Source of the DNA: Lunularia cruciata
Taxonomy: Eukaryota; Streptophyta; Marchantiopsida; Lunulariales; Lunulariaceae
Direction: 5' to 3'
DNA: 64,000 bases
Assembly (NCBI GenBank): GCA_948567375.1
Contig: OX419759.1
Span: 37,538,593-37,602,592, forward strand
Shown here in pieces: positions 33,276-44,588 of the stretch. The stretch's first letter is position 1. The number at the start of each line of letters is the position of its first letter. Both the position numbers and the translations under genes were made by a program. The notes below the pieces were generated by a model. It saw only the letters and a program-made list of their open reading frames with translations, made no database searches and was not told where the DNA came from.

Positions 33276-35915
33276 ATGCCGGGAATTCCACAAGAATTTG
33301 GAGAACACCAAATGGATCTGGTTGAAGGTGCAGTTCTGGTTTGGCAAAGACAATACCGCCTAAACCAGAAGTACTCCCTCTTGGTGAAAGACAAAATTGA
33401 CAAGTTCTTAGGGACCGGAATAATCTTTCATGTCTTGAGCAGTGACTGGGTTTCCCCCATTGTCATCATTCCAAAGAAGAAGACGGGAAAGATTTGAGTG
33501 TGCCAAGATTTTTGCAAATTAAATGCAGTTACAAGAAAGGATCATCATCCTTTGCCTTTTACTTATACAATTTTGGACCAAGTAGCTGGTCATCCTTGTT
33601 ATAGTTTTCTTGATGGATTTTCAGGATATAATCAAGTATCCATTTGAGAAGAGGATAAGGATAAAACTACATTCACAACCAATTGGGGCACTTTTGCTTA
33701 CAATCAAATGCCCTTTGGGTTGTGCAATGCTCCCGCTACTTTCTAACGGATGATGAATGCAATCTTGAAGGATTTTCTATGTAAATTTATGGAAGTCTTC
33801 ATTGATGATTTTTGTGTGTTTGGACAAAGAGATGTACATTTGGATTACCTTTGCTAAACTTTTGAAAGGTGTCATTTTGCTGGTTTGTCATTACACCCGG
33901 AGAAATGTTTCTTTGCAATGAAAGAAGGAATTCTTATGGGGCATTGGGTGTCAAGCCGAGGTATTGAAGTCAATGTCGAGAAGGTCAAAGTAATCTCAGC
34001 TTTGGAATCCCCAAAGAATATCCAAGAACTGAGAGCCTTCTTAAGACATGTCAGATACTATAGATGCTTTGCGTCAAATTATGCGGTGCTAGGTGCACCA
34101 CTTACAAAGCTATTGAAGAACTCCGAAGACTACTTGTGGGAAGCCACACAAGAAGATGCTTTCCAAGTATTGAGGCAGAAATTGGTTGAAGCACTAGTTA
34201 TGAGGGCCCCAAGTTGGGACGCCCCTTTTCATGTGTATGCAGACACTTTGTCCATGGCAATCAAAGTTGTCTTAAGTCAAAATGACAAGAAGAAGAAGGA
34301 CTACTCGGTCTATTACGCCAGCCGACAATTATCAGTCTCAAAAAAGAACTATTTGATGATTGAACAAGAAGCACTCAAAATGGTGTATGCCTACAAGAAA
34401 TTTTGCCACTACCAATTGGGATATTAGTTCGCCTTCTATGTTGACCATTATGCATTGCAACACTTGGTCAAGAAGGCAGATTTGTTCGGGCAAATTGCAT
34501 GATGGATCTTGTTGTTATAAGAATTCACATACATTGTATAAGTAAGGAAGGGAGCTTTGCATTCAAATGCGGACTTCTTATCTAGGTTAGAAACTCAAGA
34601 CCAAGACTTGGAAATCAATGATCGGTTTCCTGATGAAAAGCTATATCATTTGATGGCGGTTCAAAGTACAAGGTATGCAGCCAAATATCACTATTTGCAT
34701 ATGTATCATTGTCTTGAGGAGCTGGACCCGGAGCAAAGGGCAGTCTTCCTCTAGAAAATAGGACCGTACCAATTAAAACACAACATTTTGTTTGAAATGT
34801 GCAAAGATGAAGTACTTCGGAGATGTTTGGAAGCATATGAAGTCGGAGGAGTCATTCAATCCTTACACTCAGAAGCATTGGGAGGACACTATGCCCTGAA
34901 AGATACGGTAAAGAAAATTCTTTCAGTAGGGTATTGGTGGCATATGATGTATAAAGATACTCACGCCCATATTTGAAGTTGTGATACCTGTCAAAGAACA
35001 AGGAAACCGACGGCAACTTCCTTGTGGCCTTTGAAACCAATTTTGCTCTTGGCTCCATTTGAGAAATGGGGTATTGATTTTGTGGGCTCTATTCAACCAA
35101 TGACCCATGTCACGAGGAAGAGGTACATCTTGGTATGCACTGATTATGCTACCAAGATGGTGGAAGCAAAGGCAACACAAAGAGATGATGCAGAAATAGT
35201 GGCATAATTTTTCTTCCAAAACATCATTTCCCGTTACGGGTGTCCTCTAGAATTGGTCAATGATTGGGGAACTCATTTTTTGAACTCAATGGTGGAAGCA
35301 TTAACCAAGTACTTCCAAATTAAACATCAGAAGACCATGCCTTACAACCCAAAAGTGAATGGACTCACAGAGAAGGCCAACATATTGTTATGCAGAATTT
35401 TGAATAAGGTGATAGTCAATTATGCCTATGATTGGGACACAAAGTTACCTGCAGCTTTGTGGGCATATCAAGCAATTGAAAAGATTACTACCAAGCAAAC
35501 TCCTTACTTCCTGACATATGGATTGCATCCTATATTACCAGTTGAATTTGAAGTACCAATATATCAAATTCTTTGCAAAGAATGATTGTCGGCGCAAGAA
35601 AGCCAAGATCTTTGGATCCATCAACTGATATGGTTAGAAGAGAAAAAGGACAATGCAATGCAAACTACAAAGGAAGTCCAAGAACAACGGAAGGTCAGGC
35701 ACAATAAAAGAATCAAACCTGTGGCTTTTCAGGAGGTGGACTTGGTATTGTTATATGATAATCGCCGCATATTTTTTCCAAGAAAATTACATTTGAGGTG
35801 GATGAGGCCATATCGCGTGATGCACATATATGTCAATGGCTCTATTCAACTTGTAGACCTGGATGGCAATCCTTTTGCCACTCGCGTCAACGGGTGGAGG
35901 GTTAGAAAATATTGA
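33276..35915 (+). pseudogene. Family A RT, RNase H and integrase
   Basis: One frame runs throughout with about a dozen stops and no net shift. [53 protein letters not shown]. RNase H: FHVYADTLSMAIKVVLSQ, YYASRQLSVSKKNYLMIEQE. Integrase: H2C2 finger (ALGGHYALKDTV ... SCDTCQRTRKP), core with KWGIDFVGSIQP, LELVNDWGTHFLN and NGLTEKANILL (D, D, E), and a C-terminal part ending NGWRVRKY*. No chromodomain. It resembles Athila/Tat. Stops such as TGA for CGA or TGG and TAG for CAG make it inactive. Confidence 0.85.
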
Positions 35916-35975
35916 ACCATGCACCCGACTTTGTATAAAGACCTAGTTGTTGGTGTTCGTGGGGATGCTCACATT

Positions 35976-35989
35976 TGAGAAAGGGGGTA
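35976..35989 (+). other. Polypurine tract of family A
   Basis: TGAGAAAGGGGGTA lies immediately before TGTGGTGCACACA and about 60 bp after the integrase stop. It defines 35990 as the first base of the 3' LTR. It is therefore the key evidence that the following 3.7 kb, including its reading frame, is LTR. Confidence 0.8.
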
Positions 35990-38900
35990 TGTGGTGCACA
36001 CATTTTTTGTTTTTTTTCTATTTATTAGCATTTGAGGGAAGAGGTAAGCACGGAAAGCCAAATTGCAAAAGAAGTAATGGACTAAAGTGACTTCAGAGGA
36101 AATCCAATGAAGGTGAGATCAGATCCGATGATGGAGGTACTCAGAAGAGAGGTATGACAAAAAAAGTCCAAAGAGCATCATCTTCAAGTCAAAAAGTGCA
36201 GACGATACAAAGACCGTCTAACAACCTTGGCACGTGGCAAGAAAGTACACTTCAAGAAATGGTGGAGGCAGAAGAAGCATTTCTTGATAGTGACAGGATA
36301 GCAACATGCAGAAGAGGGGAAGTCAAATTTGAAATCGATTGAAGAATGACTGCAATTCGGGGTAATATAAAATTGTGATTGCATAGGGACAAGTTGAATA
36401 TGCCAAGTAAATTTCCAATTCCTTTGAGTAGTCGTCCTGCAATAATGCATGTTTGGAAGCCAATTGAGAGTGCAATTTTCTGAAATCTAGAAGGGGTTAG
36501 AGTGTCTCGTCCAAGAGAAGGCATACTCTTTCAATGCGAAAGAATGAGAGAGCAGATCATGGCGAAGAAGGTCACAAATGCTCTAGTGGTGTGAAGCTTT
36601 GCAATTTGTAGGTTAGATGTGGTAGCCAAAATCAAGGTCTTGAATAGACTTTGTATTACGTTTTTAGCATGGAATTGGAATTTCAGTTTCCTAGGAGTGA
36701 TGGCAGAGATAGCTACCAATAATTGTGAGGAGGGCCCCAAAGTCAAAGGGAAGAGAGGAAATCCAGCTCGATGGAGTGAGTCGGATTGGGTGTTAGTGTT
36801 GGGGAAGGAAGCAAGAGAACCAATGGGAATCACCTTCTATCGAAAGTGTGATGCTGCAGAAGAGATGGCTGAAATCCAAAATTCTTTCTTTGTTCTGAGA
36901 ACAACAAATGGTTACAAGGTGGAGTCCTATTGGGATCCGATTAGAAGAAGTATCATGGGAGCAATTATGACCATGTTCAAACCAGAACAGACAACTTACG
37001 TGAACATGCAACAAGCAGTATTCTTCCACCAGATGTTTGCAGGGGTAAAGGTGAATTGGGCAAAGTGTTTTCACCACCAAATGATGCAGATGGTGATCAA
37101 TTGGAGGATAAGTTTGCCTCCACATTATTTCACACCATTTTCATCACATTTCTTCTTCGGGTTGAATTTGCTAACAGTGGAGAAGAGGCATCACATGGTG
37201 TTGCATTTCCATCTTGATTTAAGACAAGAAGTGGATGAAGAAGAGAAATAATATATGACACAATTGCAAGCCAATGATGATCACTTCTTGAAGACATGAC
37301 AATGGAAGATGGAAGAAGTCACAAGTCCAAAGAAGAAGAAGCACAGTAAACCCAAAGAAGCAAAGTCACCTCCACCTCAAAGGAAGACTTGAAGACTGGT
37401 TGTGCAGAGTAAGAAGATGGTGAGAGAAGCATCATTGGAATCAGAGTCTGAAGAAGAAACATAGTTGCAAGGAGAGGAATAAGAAGAGGATGAACTCACC
37501 TTACAAAGTGAGGAGTCTGGAAGTGAGAGTGAGGAGGAACCTGAGGTTCAACAAGCAGTTGGAGTCAATGAAGCTTGTCATGTGATGATTGACAGAGTAC
37601 TTGGAACAACAAGTCATTGTGTAGCCCTAGTGGTAGCCAAGCAGAGACCAGAGAAAAAGAAGGAATATCCTACGGGGCCCAATTCAATCAGTAAAGAAGA
37701 AGAGAGCTCAGAAGCAGTGTCTCTAAAGATACAAAGATTGTGCCTTTGGCAGAAGGAGCTGATGGAGGAGCCAAAGTATGAAGACAAAGATGATGACAAG
37801 GATGAAGAGAAATTTGGTGGGATATTGTATCTAACCAAGGTTGTCACACCATTCCTGGAACTATTGAAGGAGCATCAGGAAGGAATTCCCCAAGATTGTA
37901 GAAACGTGATGAATGAGTTGCAGGTGGTGAAGCATCTGCTTAGTGAAGTGAAGGGGTTGCAAGAGCAAGAAATCCAAAGAAATGAAGAAATTGAAGAACT
38001 TCAGAGGGAGGAAGCCTTGAAGAAGAAGACTTTTGAGATGTTACAAGAGAGCTACAAGTCAAGAGGGAAAGAACTACAAAAGCAAGCGGGGGAATTGAAG
38101 GAGCATGCAATGTTGCTGAGCAAAATGAAGGAGGAAGTGAATGATGTGCACACCAAAAATATTCACTTGAAGGCAATGGCAACAATAATGGAGCAGGAGT
38201 TGGACAGCTTGAAGAAGAGTGCAGCCGGGAAGGATCAAGCATGGAAGAGAGAGTTAGCAATCAGGCATGAAGAAGAAGAAAGATTATATGAGCTAGTACA
38301 AAGTGCGGAGCTACAAAGTTCACAGTATGCGGAGGAGAAGAAGACGCTCGCTGATGAGTACGAAGACGAGCTGAAGATGTATTGTGAAGAGCTGAAGGTA
38401 GGGCAATCGCGAGGGTATGAGTCAAAATTTGGAATTGGTTGGAGACGTAGCAGGAAAATTGAGAGCTATGTTATGCACTGAGGCTAAAGGGAGATTAGAA
38501 GAAACATGTTTGCATGAGCTAAAGTTGCTTGTACACAAAACTTGGAAGAGGAGAGTTAAAGATGTAGATATGAATACTTTGCTGATCTGATTGAGGGATA
38601 GAGTAGATCGGAAGATGTTAGACGTAGAGGACAACGTTAGTCTCAAATTAGATTTAGTCAATTCAGAGTTAGAAAAAATTAGGAGTAGTGTGACAGGGGA
38701 GAGGAAGTCCAATATTGTAGACATCGGAGTAGAAGTGTCATCAGAATTATTACTAGAGACATTAAAGAGGAGTGGGTCAAGAGATAAAGAGTTAGATAAG
38801 TCACTCCTTAGTGCAATTGTAGTTCCTAGTGAAGAAGGAGTAGAAGTAGTGAAGGAATTAGTAGTTGTGGATATACCCAAAGAAGGAGAAGTGGTAGGAA

Positions 38901-39721
38901 GACCATTGGGTTTGGAAGCCGATGATGAGGTAGACATCAGATTAGGGTAGTTCCAATTTTGAGATAGGAAGAGGTAGATATGAAGAGATGGATTGTCAAT
39001 TTGGATCTGCAGGTAGGAAAAGATGTTAGGAAGTGGTGCATAAGTAGGAGGAAATGCTATTTGCTTCAGTATTTAAGGGGAGCATTTGCAGTACTATGTT
39101 GTTCAGTATTCAAATTTTTGAAGATAAATAAAGCGAAGTGCTGGTTTTCAGTACTCTTTGCTTGAGCTTAATTCCGATTGTCAATTCTGTGTTTGTGTTT
39201 GTGAGTGTGTGTAGAATTTTGAAGTGCAAGTCAATGTATTTGTGGATGTTGGATTCTACAGCCTTGATCTTCATTCTGTGTGTTTGATCCTGATTGAAGT
39301 GCATTGGAGCAAGGCCTTGACAGATCTGAGAGAAATTGTAGTGTTTGTAGTATTCTGCATTTCTGAGAGGAATTATAGTGTTGGTAGTATTTGTGCATGC
39401 ATGAGTGCAGCACAAAGTTGATGTGAAGCAATTTTGATTGAGGAAGTTGTACCTTCAGTGGAGGGGTGGAACACAATTTTGAGGCGAAATCATTTTTCAC
39501 AATGAAGTGCCATCTTCTAGAGAATCTAAATCATCACAATCAAGAGTTGTTTGGACAGAATTTGCTATGTTGTGATTATGTGTGTGTGTATTCGTGACAA
39601 GTTGTCAAGATTGTAAGCTTGGTACTCTCTTTTGGGTGTAGTTTCTGCCTGAGAGATTAAAGAAAAAATCAAGAAGAACTACATTGTTACTATTTGACTT
39701 TGTATTTGGACGTTTCTGAAC
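35990..39721 (+). mobile_element. LTR-A, 3' LTR of the family A element
   Basis: It starts TGTGGTGCACACATTTTTTG after the polypurine tract and is collinear with the solo LTR-A at 5190-1413. It is cut after GGACGTTTCTGAAC at 39721, about 85 bp short of the expected ...TTATCACA end, where family C leader sequence begins. The first 2.9 kb hold the long reading frame; the last 0.75 kb is non-coding and includes AT-rich promoter-like sequence around 39065-39130. On this layout the frame lies in U3. Confidence 0.88.
36154..38950 (+). pseudogene. LTR-A reading frame, fullest copy (about 930 codons)
   Basis: From an ATG at 36154 the frame passes a conserved N-terminal region (36619-37251: FLAWNWNFSFLGVMAEIA, GITFYRKCDAAEEMAEIQ, NGYKVESYWDPIRRS, YVNMQQAVFFHQMFAGVKVN, LPPHYFTPFSSHFFFGLNLL), an acidic linker (37430-37560), a coiled coil of about 200 residues (37860-38420: heptad-rich, e.g. 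LLSEVKGLQEQEIQRNEEIE) and a charged tail (38591-38950). Nine or so stops and a frameshift near 38430 break it. There is no signal peptide or membrane segment, so it is not env-like. The start is uncertain: the sister copy has ACG at that codon. The function is unknown; a structural or nucleic-acid-packaging role is only a guess. Confidence 0.75.
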
Positions 39722-41110
39722 TATGAGAGCTCACTTGGAGAGAACATTAGGAGAGGAGAGTGTTGAACTTATGTTAGAGAACCAAGATCCATTTTTACAC
39801 CCTGTAGTTCATTATGATGTCTTTGAAGTGATTTTTTACATCTTGTACATATGAGAGGATTTGGAGAGATTGAGTGAGGTGGATTGCAGATTTTGGAGAC
39901 TAAGGTGATTTTGGGCAAATCTCAAGGTTGAGATCTGGACTTGAAATTTCTACACATGATAGCTTGGGTTATCTTTCAGTCAGCACACTTGAAATTATTG
40001 TGAGAGAAAATATGTGCACTGGGCTAGAATTTTTGAAAGTTGATAGGGTAAAGTGCTCCCGCAACTGCATGCTCTTTGGAAAATTGTACAGAGTTCCATT
40101 TCTTCAATTTTTAGTGAATTGTCCTGAAATGTTTTAGGAAAATTCAGTACATTGTATCCTACATGATGCCACAAAATTAGAGAGAGATCAGTCTTGCAGA
40201 GGGAGTTATGAGTTTTTGAAGTGAGGGGGGTGGTTTTTAGACCAAATCTGAAATATGTGTGCTTAATAGAAAGATGTCTATGCCAAATGGCTTAATGGAA
40301 AGATCTTAAATTTTGCGGGGAGAGAGGCCCTGAAATTGTGATCAAGTGTACAAAATTTTAGAGGACTATAACGTACTGGTTGGGAGATTTGAGTGACATT
40401 GTGAGGAAGGGTCAATTCTGTAGAGTTGAGATCTCATGCATGAGGAGTTTGAGAGCAACATGTTTGAGTGTTTAGATTCATCTTGGGAACATGGAAGGTC
40501 ATCAAGAGTGAAAATTGAGACTATGCAAGGTTCTCCAAGGGTTTGAGGTGATTTTAGGGGTGGATTTGAGGAAAAGAGAGTTTATAATAGAATTTGAAGA
40601 GAGTGTTGAGAGGATCCAAACACCTACCTAACTTGGAGGAAAGAGTGAGTGTAAGTGCTATCTATGTAGAGAGAAGGGACATAAGGCAAGTTCATGTCCA
40701 TTGACCTTTGAAAGCAAGAGATTAAGGGAAAGGAGAGGTTTACTTGACTTGGGTTTGCATGTTGGACCTTCTTCACCAAGATTGGGAGGGAGAAGATCTA
40801 AGACTAAGGAGTTGTGTGAGGTTTTTGGAGTGGAAGGACTTCCAAAAGGACATGAGTGTAGTGGAGTAAAAGCACTTTTGGAGACTTTGGTGAAGGATCT
40901 TGGAGAGAGTCTTAGTACAACTACAAAAATACTACCATCTTCATCAGCTAGTTCTCAAGATTAGTGATGGAGATAATCTTTCAACTTATAGATAAACTAT
41001 CAATGACAGTTAGATTAATATGCACTCTAGGATTTGATGTTGCTATAGAAATCTTGGAGCAACCTGAACCTTTTGTGTTTACTAGATTAGATTATTCTCA
41101 GATAGTGTTA
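39722..41110 (+). pseudogene. Element C3 fragment: leader and Gag
   Basis: It begins mid leader ORF (RAHLERTLGEES, VVHYDVFEVIFYI), continues collinear with C2 52220-53240, and reaches the Gag zinc knuckle (near 40655: a degraded CX2CX4HX4C, CYLCREKGHKASSC-like). It then has about 260 bp of Gag (40701-40964, MTFESKRLRERRGLLDLGLH) that C2 lacks. No LTR lies on either side: it joins LTR-A at 39721. The span 39854-40480 shows no open frame; it is the same non-coding stretch as in C2. Confidence 0.7.
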
Positions 41111-41195
41111 GTCATGTATATACTCTATTAGTTATAGAGTGAGAGAAAAGAAAAGAGAAAAAGAAGAAAAAAAATTGAGAAAAGAAAGATAGTGA

Positions 41196-41458
41196 ATGGT
41201 TAAGATGGGGAAACTTCCGGTTTTCTTTGGCAAGGATGGAGAAGATGTGGAGGCCTTTGTGAGAGACTTCAAGAGAGCTTGCATAGGAAACAATGAGAGG
41301 AGGAAGAATGAGTGGGCCTCATTATTACCAGATTTCTTTGAGGATGCAGCACTTACATGGTATGAGTCAGAATACCAAAAGAGAGAGAGGAGAGATGGGC
41401 AAGAAGAGTCTTGGGAGAGTTTGACGCATATCTCTCTCAAAATTTATTACCAATAGAA
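41196..41458 (+). pseudogene. Gag capsid fragment, family uncertain
   Basis: An 86-codon open stretch: MGKLPVFFGKDGEDVEAFVR, FFEDAALTWYESEYQKRE. This is the start of a retrotransposon Gag capsid domain (the LP-F-G-x-D-G-E-D...F and A-x-x-W-Y pattern). It lies downstream of C3 Gag rather than upstream of a knuckle, so it is displaced or from another element. The purine-rich AAAAGAAAAGAGAAAAAG at about 41149 precedes it. Confidence 0.6.
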
Positions 41459-42337
41459 TGCAACTACAAACCACCAAAAAGAAGAGTTGGCTATCGTCCT
41501 TGCAACCAAGCATTGGAAGCACTATCTTGGCAAGAAGGAATTTGTAGTGAAGATAGACCAAAAACCTCTAGTCTATCTTGAGACACAAAAAGATCTATCT
41601 CATCAATAGATTTGGTTGGCAAAGTGGAGACAATGGTTCAACATAACAATTACATATGTGGAAGGCAAGAACTAACTTATAGATGCATTCACTAGGATGC
41701 CTATGGCAAACAGTTTGGTGGTAGAGGTCAATATGAACCTAGAATTCTGGCCAAAGATTCTTGCTACTACAAAAACTGACCCACAAATTGTAGGAGCTCA
41801 ATCATCCAAGGGTGTAAAAAATACCCAAGGACTCACCTTTTGTGATAGCAAGTTATGGATCCCAAATGGCATAGATATAAGAATTGTAATCCTAGCAAAA
41901 TGTGATGATCTACCATTATAGGTCAAGTTGAAGTGGACAAGACCTTAGATGCAATCAAATGCCATTACTATTGGCCCAAGATGAGCAACAATATGATGGA
42001 GTATGTTCAAAGCTATCTACTCTATCAACAAAACAAAACTTCTAATCAAGCTCCCATTGGACTCCTTCAACCCCTCCATACTCCTACACAACATTAGGAA
42101 TAGGTAAGCATGGATTTGGTTATGAATTTCCCAAGACTACCTCAAGATTTGACTCCATAATAGTCTTTCTTGATTGACTCAGCAAAATGGTTCATGTGTG
42201 TCCTACCACCATGGATGTGACTGCTCCACAATTAGCTCAATTGTACTTAAATGTAATCTTTTCTCACCATAGCTTGTCTTGAGTGCTCATCCTTGATAGA
42301 GGCACTCAACTCACTAGTTTGTTTTGGAGAACAATTT
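41459..42337 (+). pseudogene. Family P4 RNase H and integrase fragment
   Basis: Plus-strand remnants: RNase H (KEELAIVLATKHWKHYLGKK, FVVKIDQKPLVYLE, AKWRQWFNITITYVEGKN), connection, integrase finger and core (KTLDAIKCHYYWPKMSNNMM, VSMDLVMNFPRLPQDL, VLILDRGTQLTSLFWRTI). It ends at the second catalytic region, where a D terminal repeat is inserted. It is related to P5 (shared KTLDA...HYY.PKMSN and DRG...LFWRT). Stops and shifts throughout. Confidence 0.8.
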
Positions 42338-42860
42338 TGTGTGTATATACATCACTACACAATAAACATCACTGTCAACATCACACATTATAGAAGCACA
42401 ACTCATACATAAATCATACATGGACTTTAAAGTGCCACAATAATTAGTTTGTTCACACAACTCGAATAACACTCAATTAGATAAGTACTTGATTTGTCAC
42501 TCAATAATCTGCCAAAAATTGGGCATTGATTACAATCAAGCCACACCCACTCTAGCTAAGAGAATCCAAGTGATGCTCATTGGCCTCTATTCCCATAGCC
42601 AGGAACTCAAAAGCTCAACATCAAAGAAGTGAGCTCTCTAGAGCTACACTTTGAAAGTATACCCCCTGGTCTCAAATCATAATAGGCTCATTGACGGCAC
42701 ACCAAATACTGCAAATGTTGCAATTGACAATGGGCCCCACCATGTAGTCAATACTCTAAATGCAAAACCTGACCGTCAACAAGTAGTCAATGAGTAACTA
42801 CCAAAATACTCTAACTACCAACACTATTACTCCAAATCCTGAGCAATCTAAGCGCAATGT
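42338..42860 (-). repeat. D terminal repeat, alpha-beta unit (D3)
   Basis: On the minus strand, alpha (42860-42444, ...CAAACTAATTA) is followed by beta (TTGTGGCACTTTAAAG ... GTATATACACACA) and then family P4 integrase sequence. The beta end matches that of D1 at 7704, which makes this a genuine element end. The first 18 or so bases of alpha are missing, where the plus-oriented D2 begins. Confidence 0.8.
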
Positions 42861-43312
42861 GTCACGCCATTTGTAGTTCCGCATCTAGATGCTCGGACAC
42901 TAGAGTTCCAGTGATGGTAGTTAGAGTTATTCTAGCTGTTTCTCAGGGACTACTTTCCGACGGTTAGATTTCGTGTTTGGGGTACTGACTTCACGGTGGG
43001 GCCCACCGTCACTTTGCACCGTTTGCACCGTCGAGTGTGCCGTCAGCGGGACCGTTAGGGTTTCAGGGCTAGCTCGAGTCCAAGGGGTATAGTTTCGAAG
43101 TGAGCTCCAGAGAGCTCACTTCTCTGATGTTGAGCCTTTGAGTTCCTGGCTATGGTGGACAGAGGCCGGCGAGCGTCACCTGGATTCTCTATGCTTGAGT
43201 GGGTGTGGCTTGACTGTAATCAGTGCCCAGTTGTTGGCAGTTTATAGAGTGACAGATCAAGTACTGATCCGAGTTGAGTTGAGTTGAAAGTGTTAAGCAA
43301 TCTGATTACATC
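42861..43312 (+). repeat. D2 alpha1 repeat
   Basis: It starts TGTCACGCCATTTGTAG and ends AATCTGATTACATCA. It begins at the same base as D1 alpha1, though the flanks differ (family D minus copy here, family P Gag there), so this is the true 5' end. It is followed directly by the leader, with no beta segment. Confidence 0.85.
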
Positions 43313-44588
43313 AGAGAAGTGAAGTCAGGGGGAAATCGGGTGCAGGAACGTTGAGTGTTGGTAGTATCTCCAAGCTCGGTGGATCGTGGTAGCTCAATTC
43401 AGGTTCTGTGTTTCCCTAGTGTGCAGAAGCTCGTGTAGTTGATGCAAATTTGGCAGTTAGGCGGACGGTGCGCGGAAGCGCTGGCCAAATTTTGAGCAAA
43501 GAAGGAGCAATTTTCGAGCAGTGTTGTGATTTTGAGCTCAGGAGGTGAAGGCAGGACCAATTTGCTGCGAGTTGGGCTCAGAAAGTGAAATTGAAGGTGG
43601 AGTTGGAAAGCTCTTCTCATGAAATTGTGATTTGGAAAAACCCGTTTTGTCAATTTGGCTCGAGTGGAAAGTTAGCAGGGGATTTGGCGAACATCCATCT
43701 TTAGGGATTTACGTCAGATTTTGGGCCAAAATTGGAGGAGTTTTGCTGTTTGGCCAGATTTGGAGAAGTTTCGCTAGTTTGGAGGAGTTTTGCAGATTTG
43801 GAGAAGTTTCGCCAATTTTGGAGGAGGTTCGAAGTGGCAACAAGAAAGGCCTCATTTGGCTGAATTTCGGCGTTTCGAGGCTTCGAGGCATAGGGCTGTG
43901 GGCTATGAGAGGCTACGAAGGCCTAGAAGGGCCAGCAAGCCAGCTTGCTAGCGTGAGGCTAGCTAGTTTAGTGTAGATCTTGGTCATTGGTTGGCAAAAT
44001 CTGCCTTTCTTGCTAGATTGTGCGCAACAGGGTTTGACCCCTAGATCTCTTGTTCCTAGACTGGTGCCCTAGCCAACTGGTCCACCCTCACTTGTTGTCA
44101 TAGTGACTGTGCCACTGTTATCTATACACATGTAACTTTGGCTAGGAGAGGCAGTTTGATCCCATTCTTGGTGATCCTGGTAGCTTAGGACTTAGATACG
44201 AACTACTCTTATGTCAAATGCCAAATGGTGGTAGAGTCAGTCCCGTGTTGTGTTATGAGATGGAGGGTTTTCGTTTAGATTTCTTGTGATTGGATCCCCT
44301 CCATTCTCTACTTCCTGTTTGTGCACCACGTTTGTGTGAGGTGCCTTGACTTTTGAGCGTTGGTGCTCTGGTGTGCTCTCGGTGGTGAGGCTGGAGTGAT
44401 GACCAGTCAGACTACCTTTGTTTCTCTCCGGTGAGGCAGGAAGTGATGACCTGCAGACCGTGAGAGTGCGTGTTATGATGGCAGGTTACAAGTTGCCCTT
44501 CCCCTAGTGTAGTTATCTCGGTTAGAGTTACATTAGTGGGTGGTGTCTAGTTGGTGTTGGCACTTGGTGGGGCACTTGCAGTTGCGAC
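43313..44588 (+). other. D2 leader
   Basis: About 1.3 kb between alpha1 and Gag. It contains TTGGTAGTATCTCCAAGC (about 43360), a possible primer site, and an array of TTTGGAGAAGTTTCGC-like units (43750-43830). D4 has the last part (to 44400), so the leader belongs to the element; D1 lacks 43700 onward. No convincing coding region. Confidence 0.5.

Noticed and set aside
36154..38950. env-like gene behind integrase
   Set aside because: It lies inside the LTR (downstream of the polypurine tract) and shows no signal peptide or membrane segment.
43632..43976. 114-codon ORF in the D2 leader
   Set aside because: Built on the repeated TTTGGAGAAGTTTCGC units; D1 lacks the region and no domain is visible.
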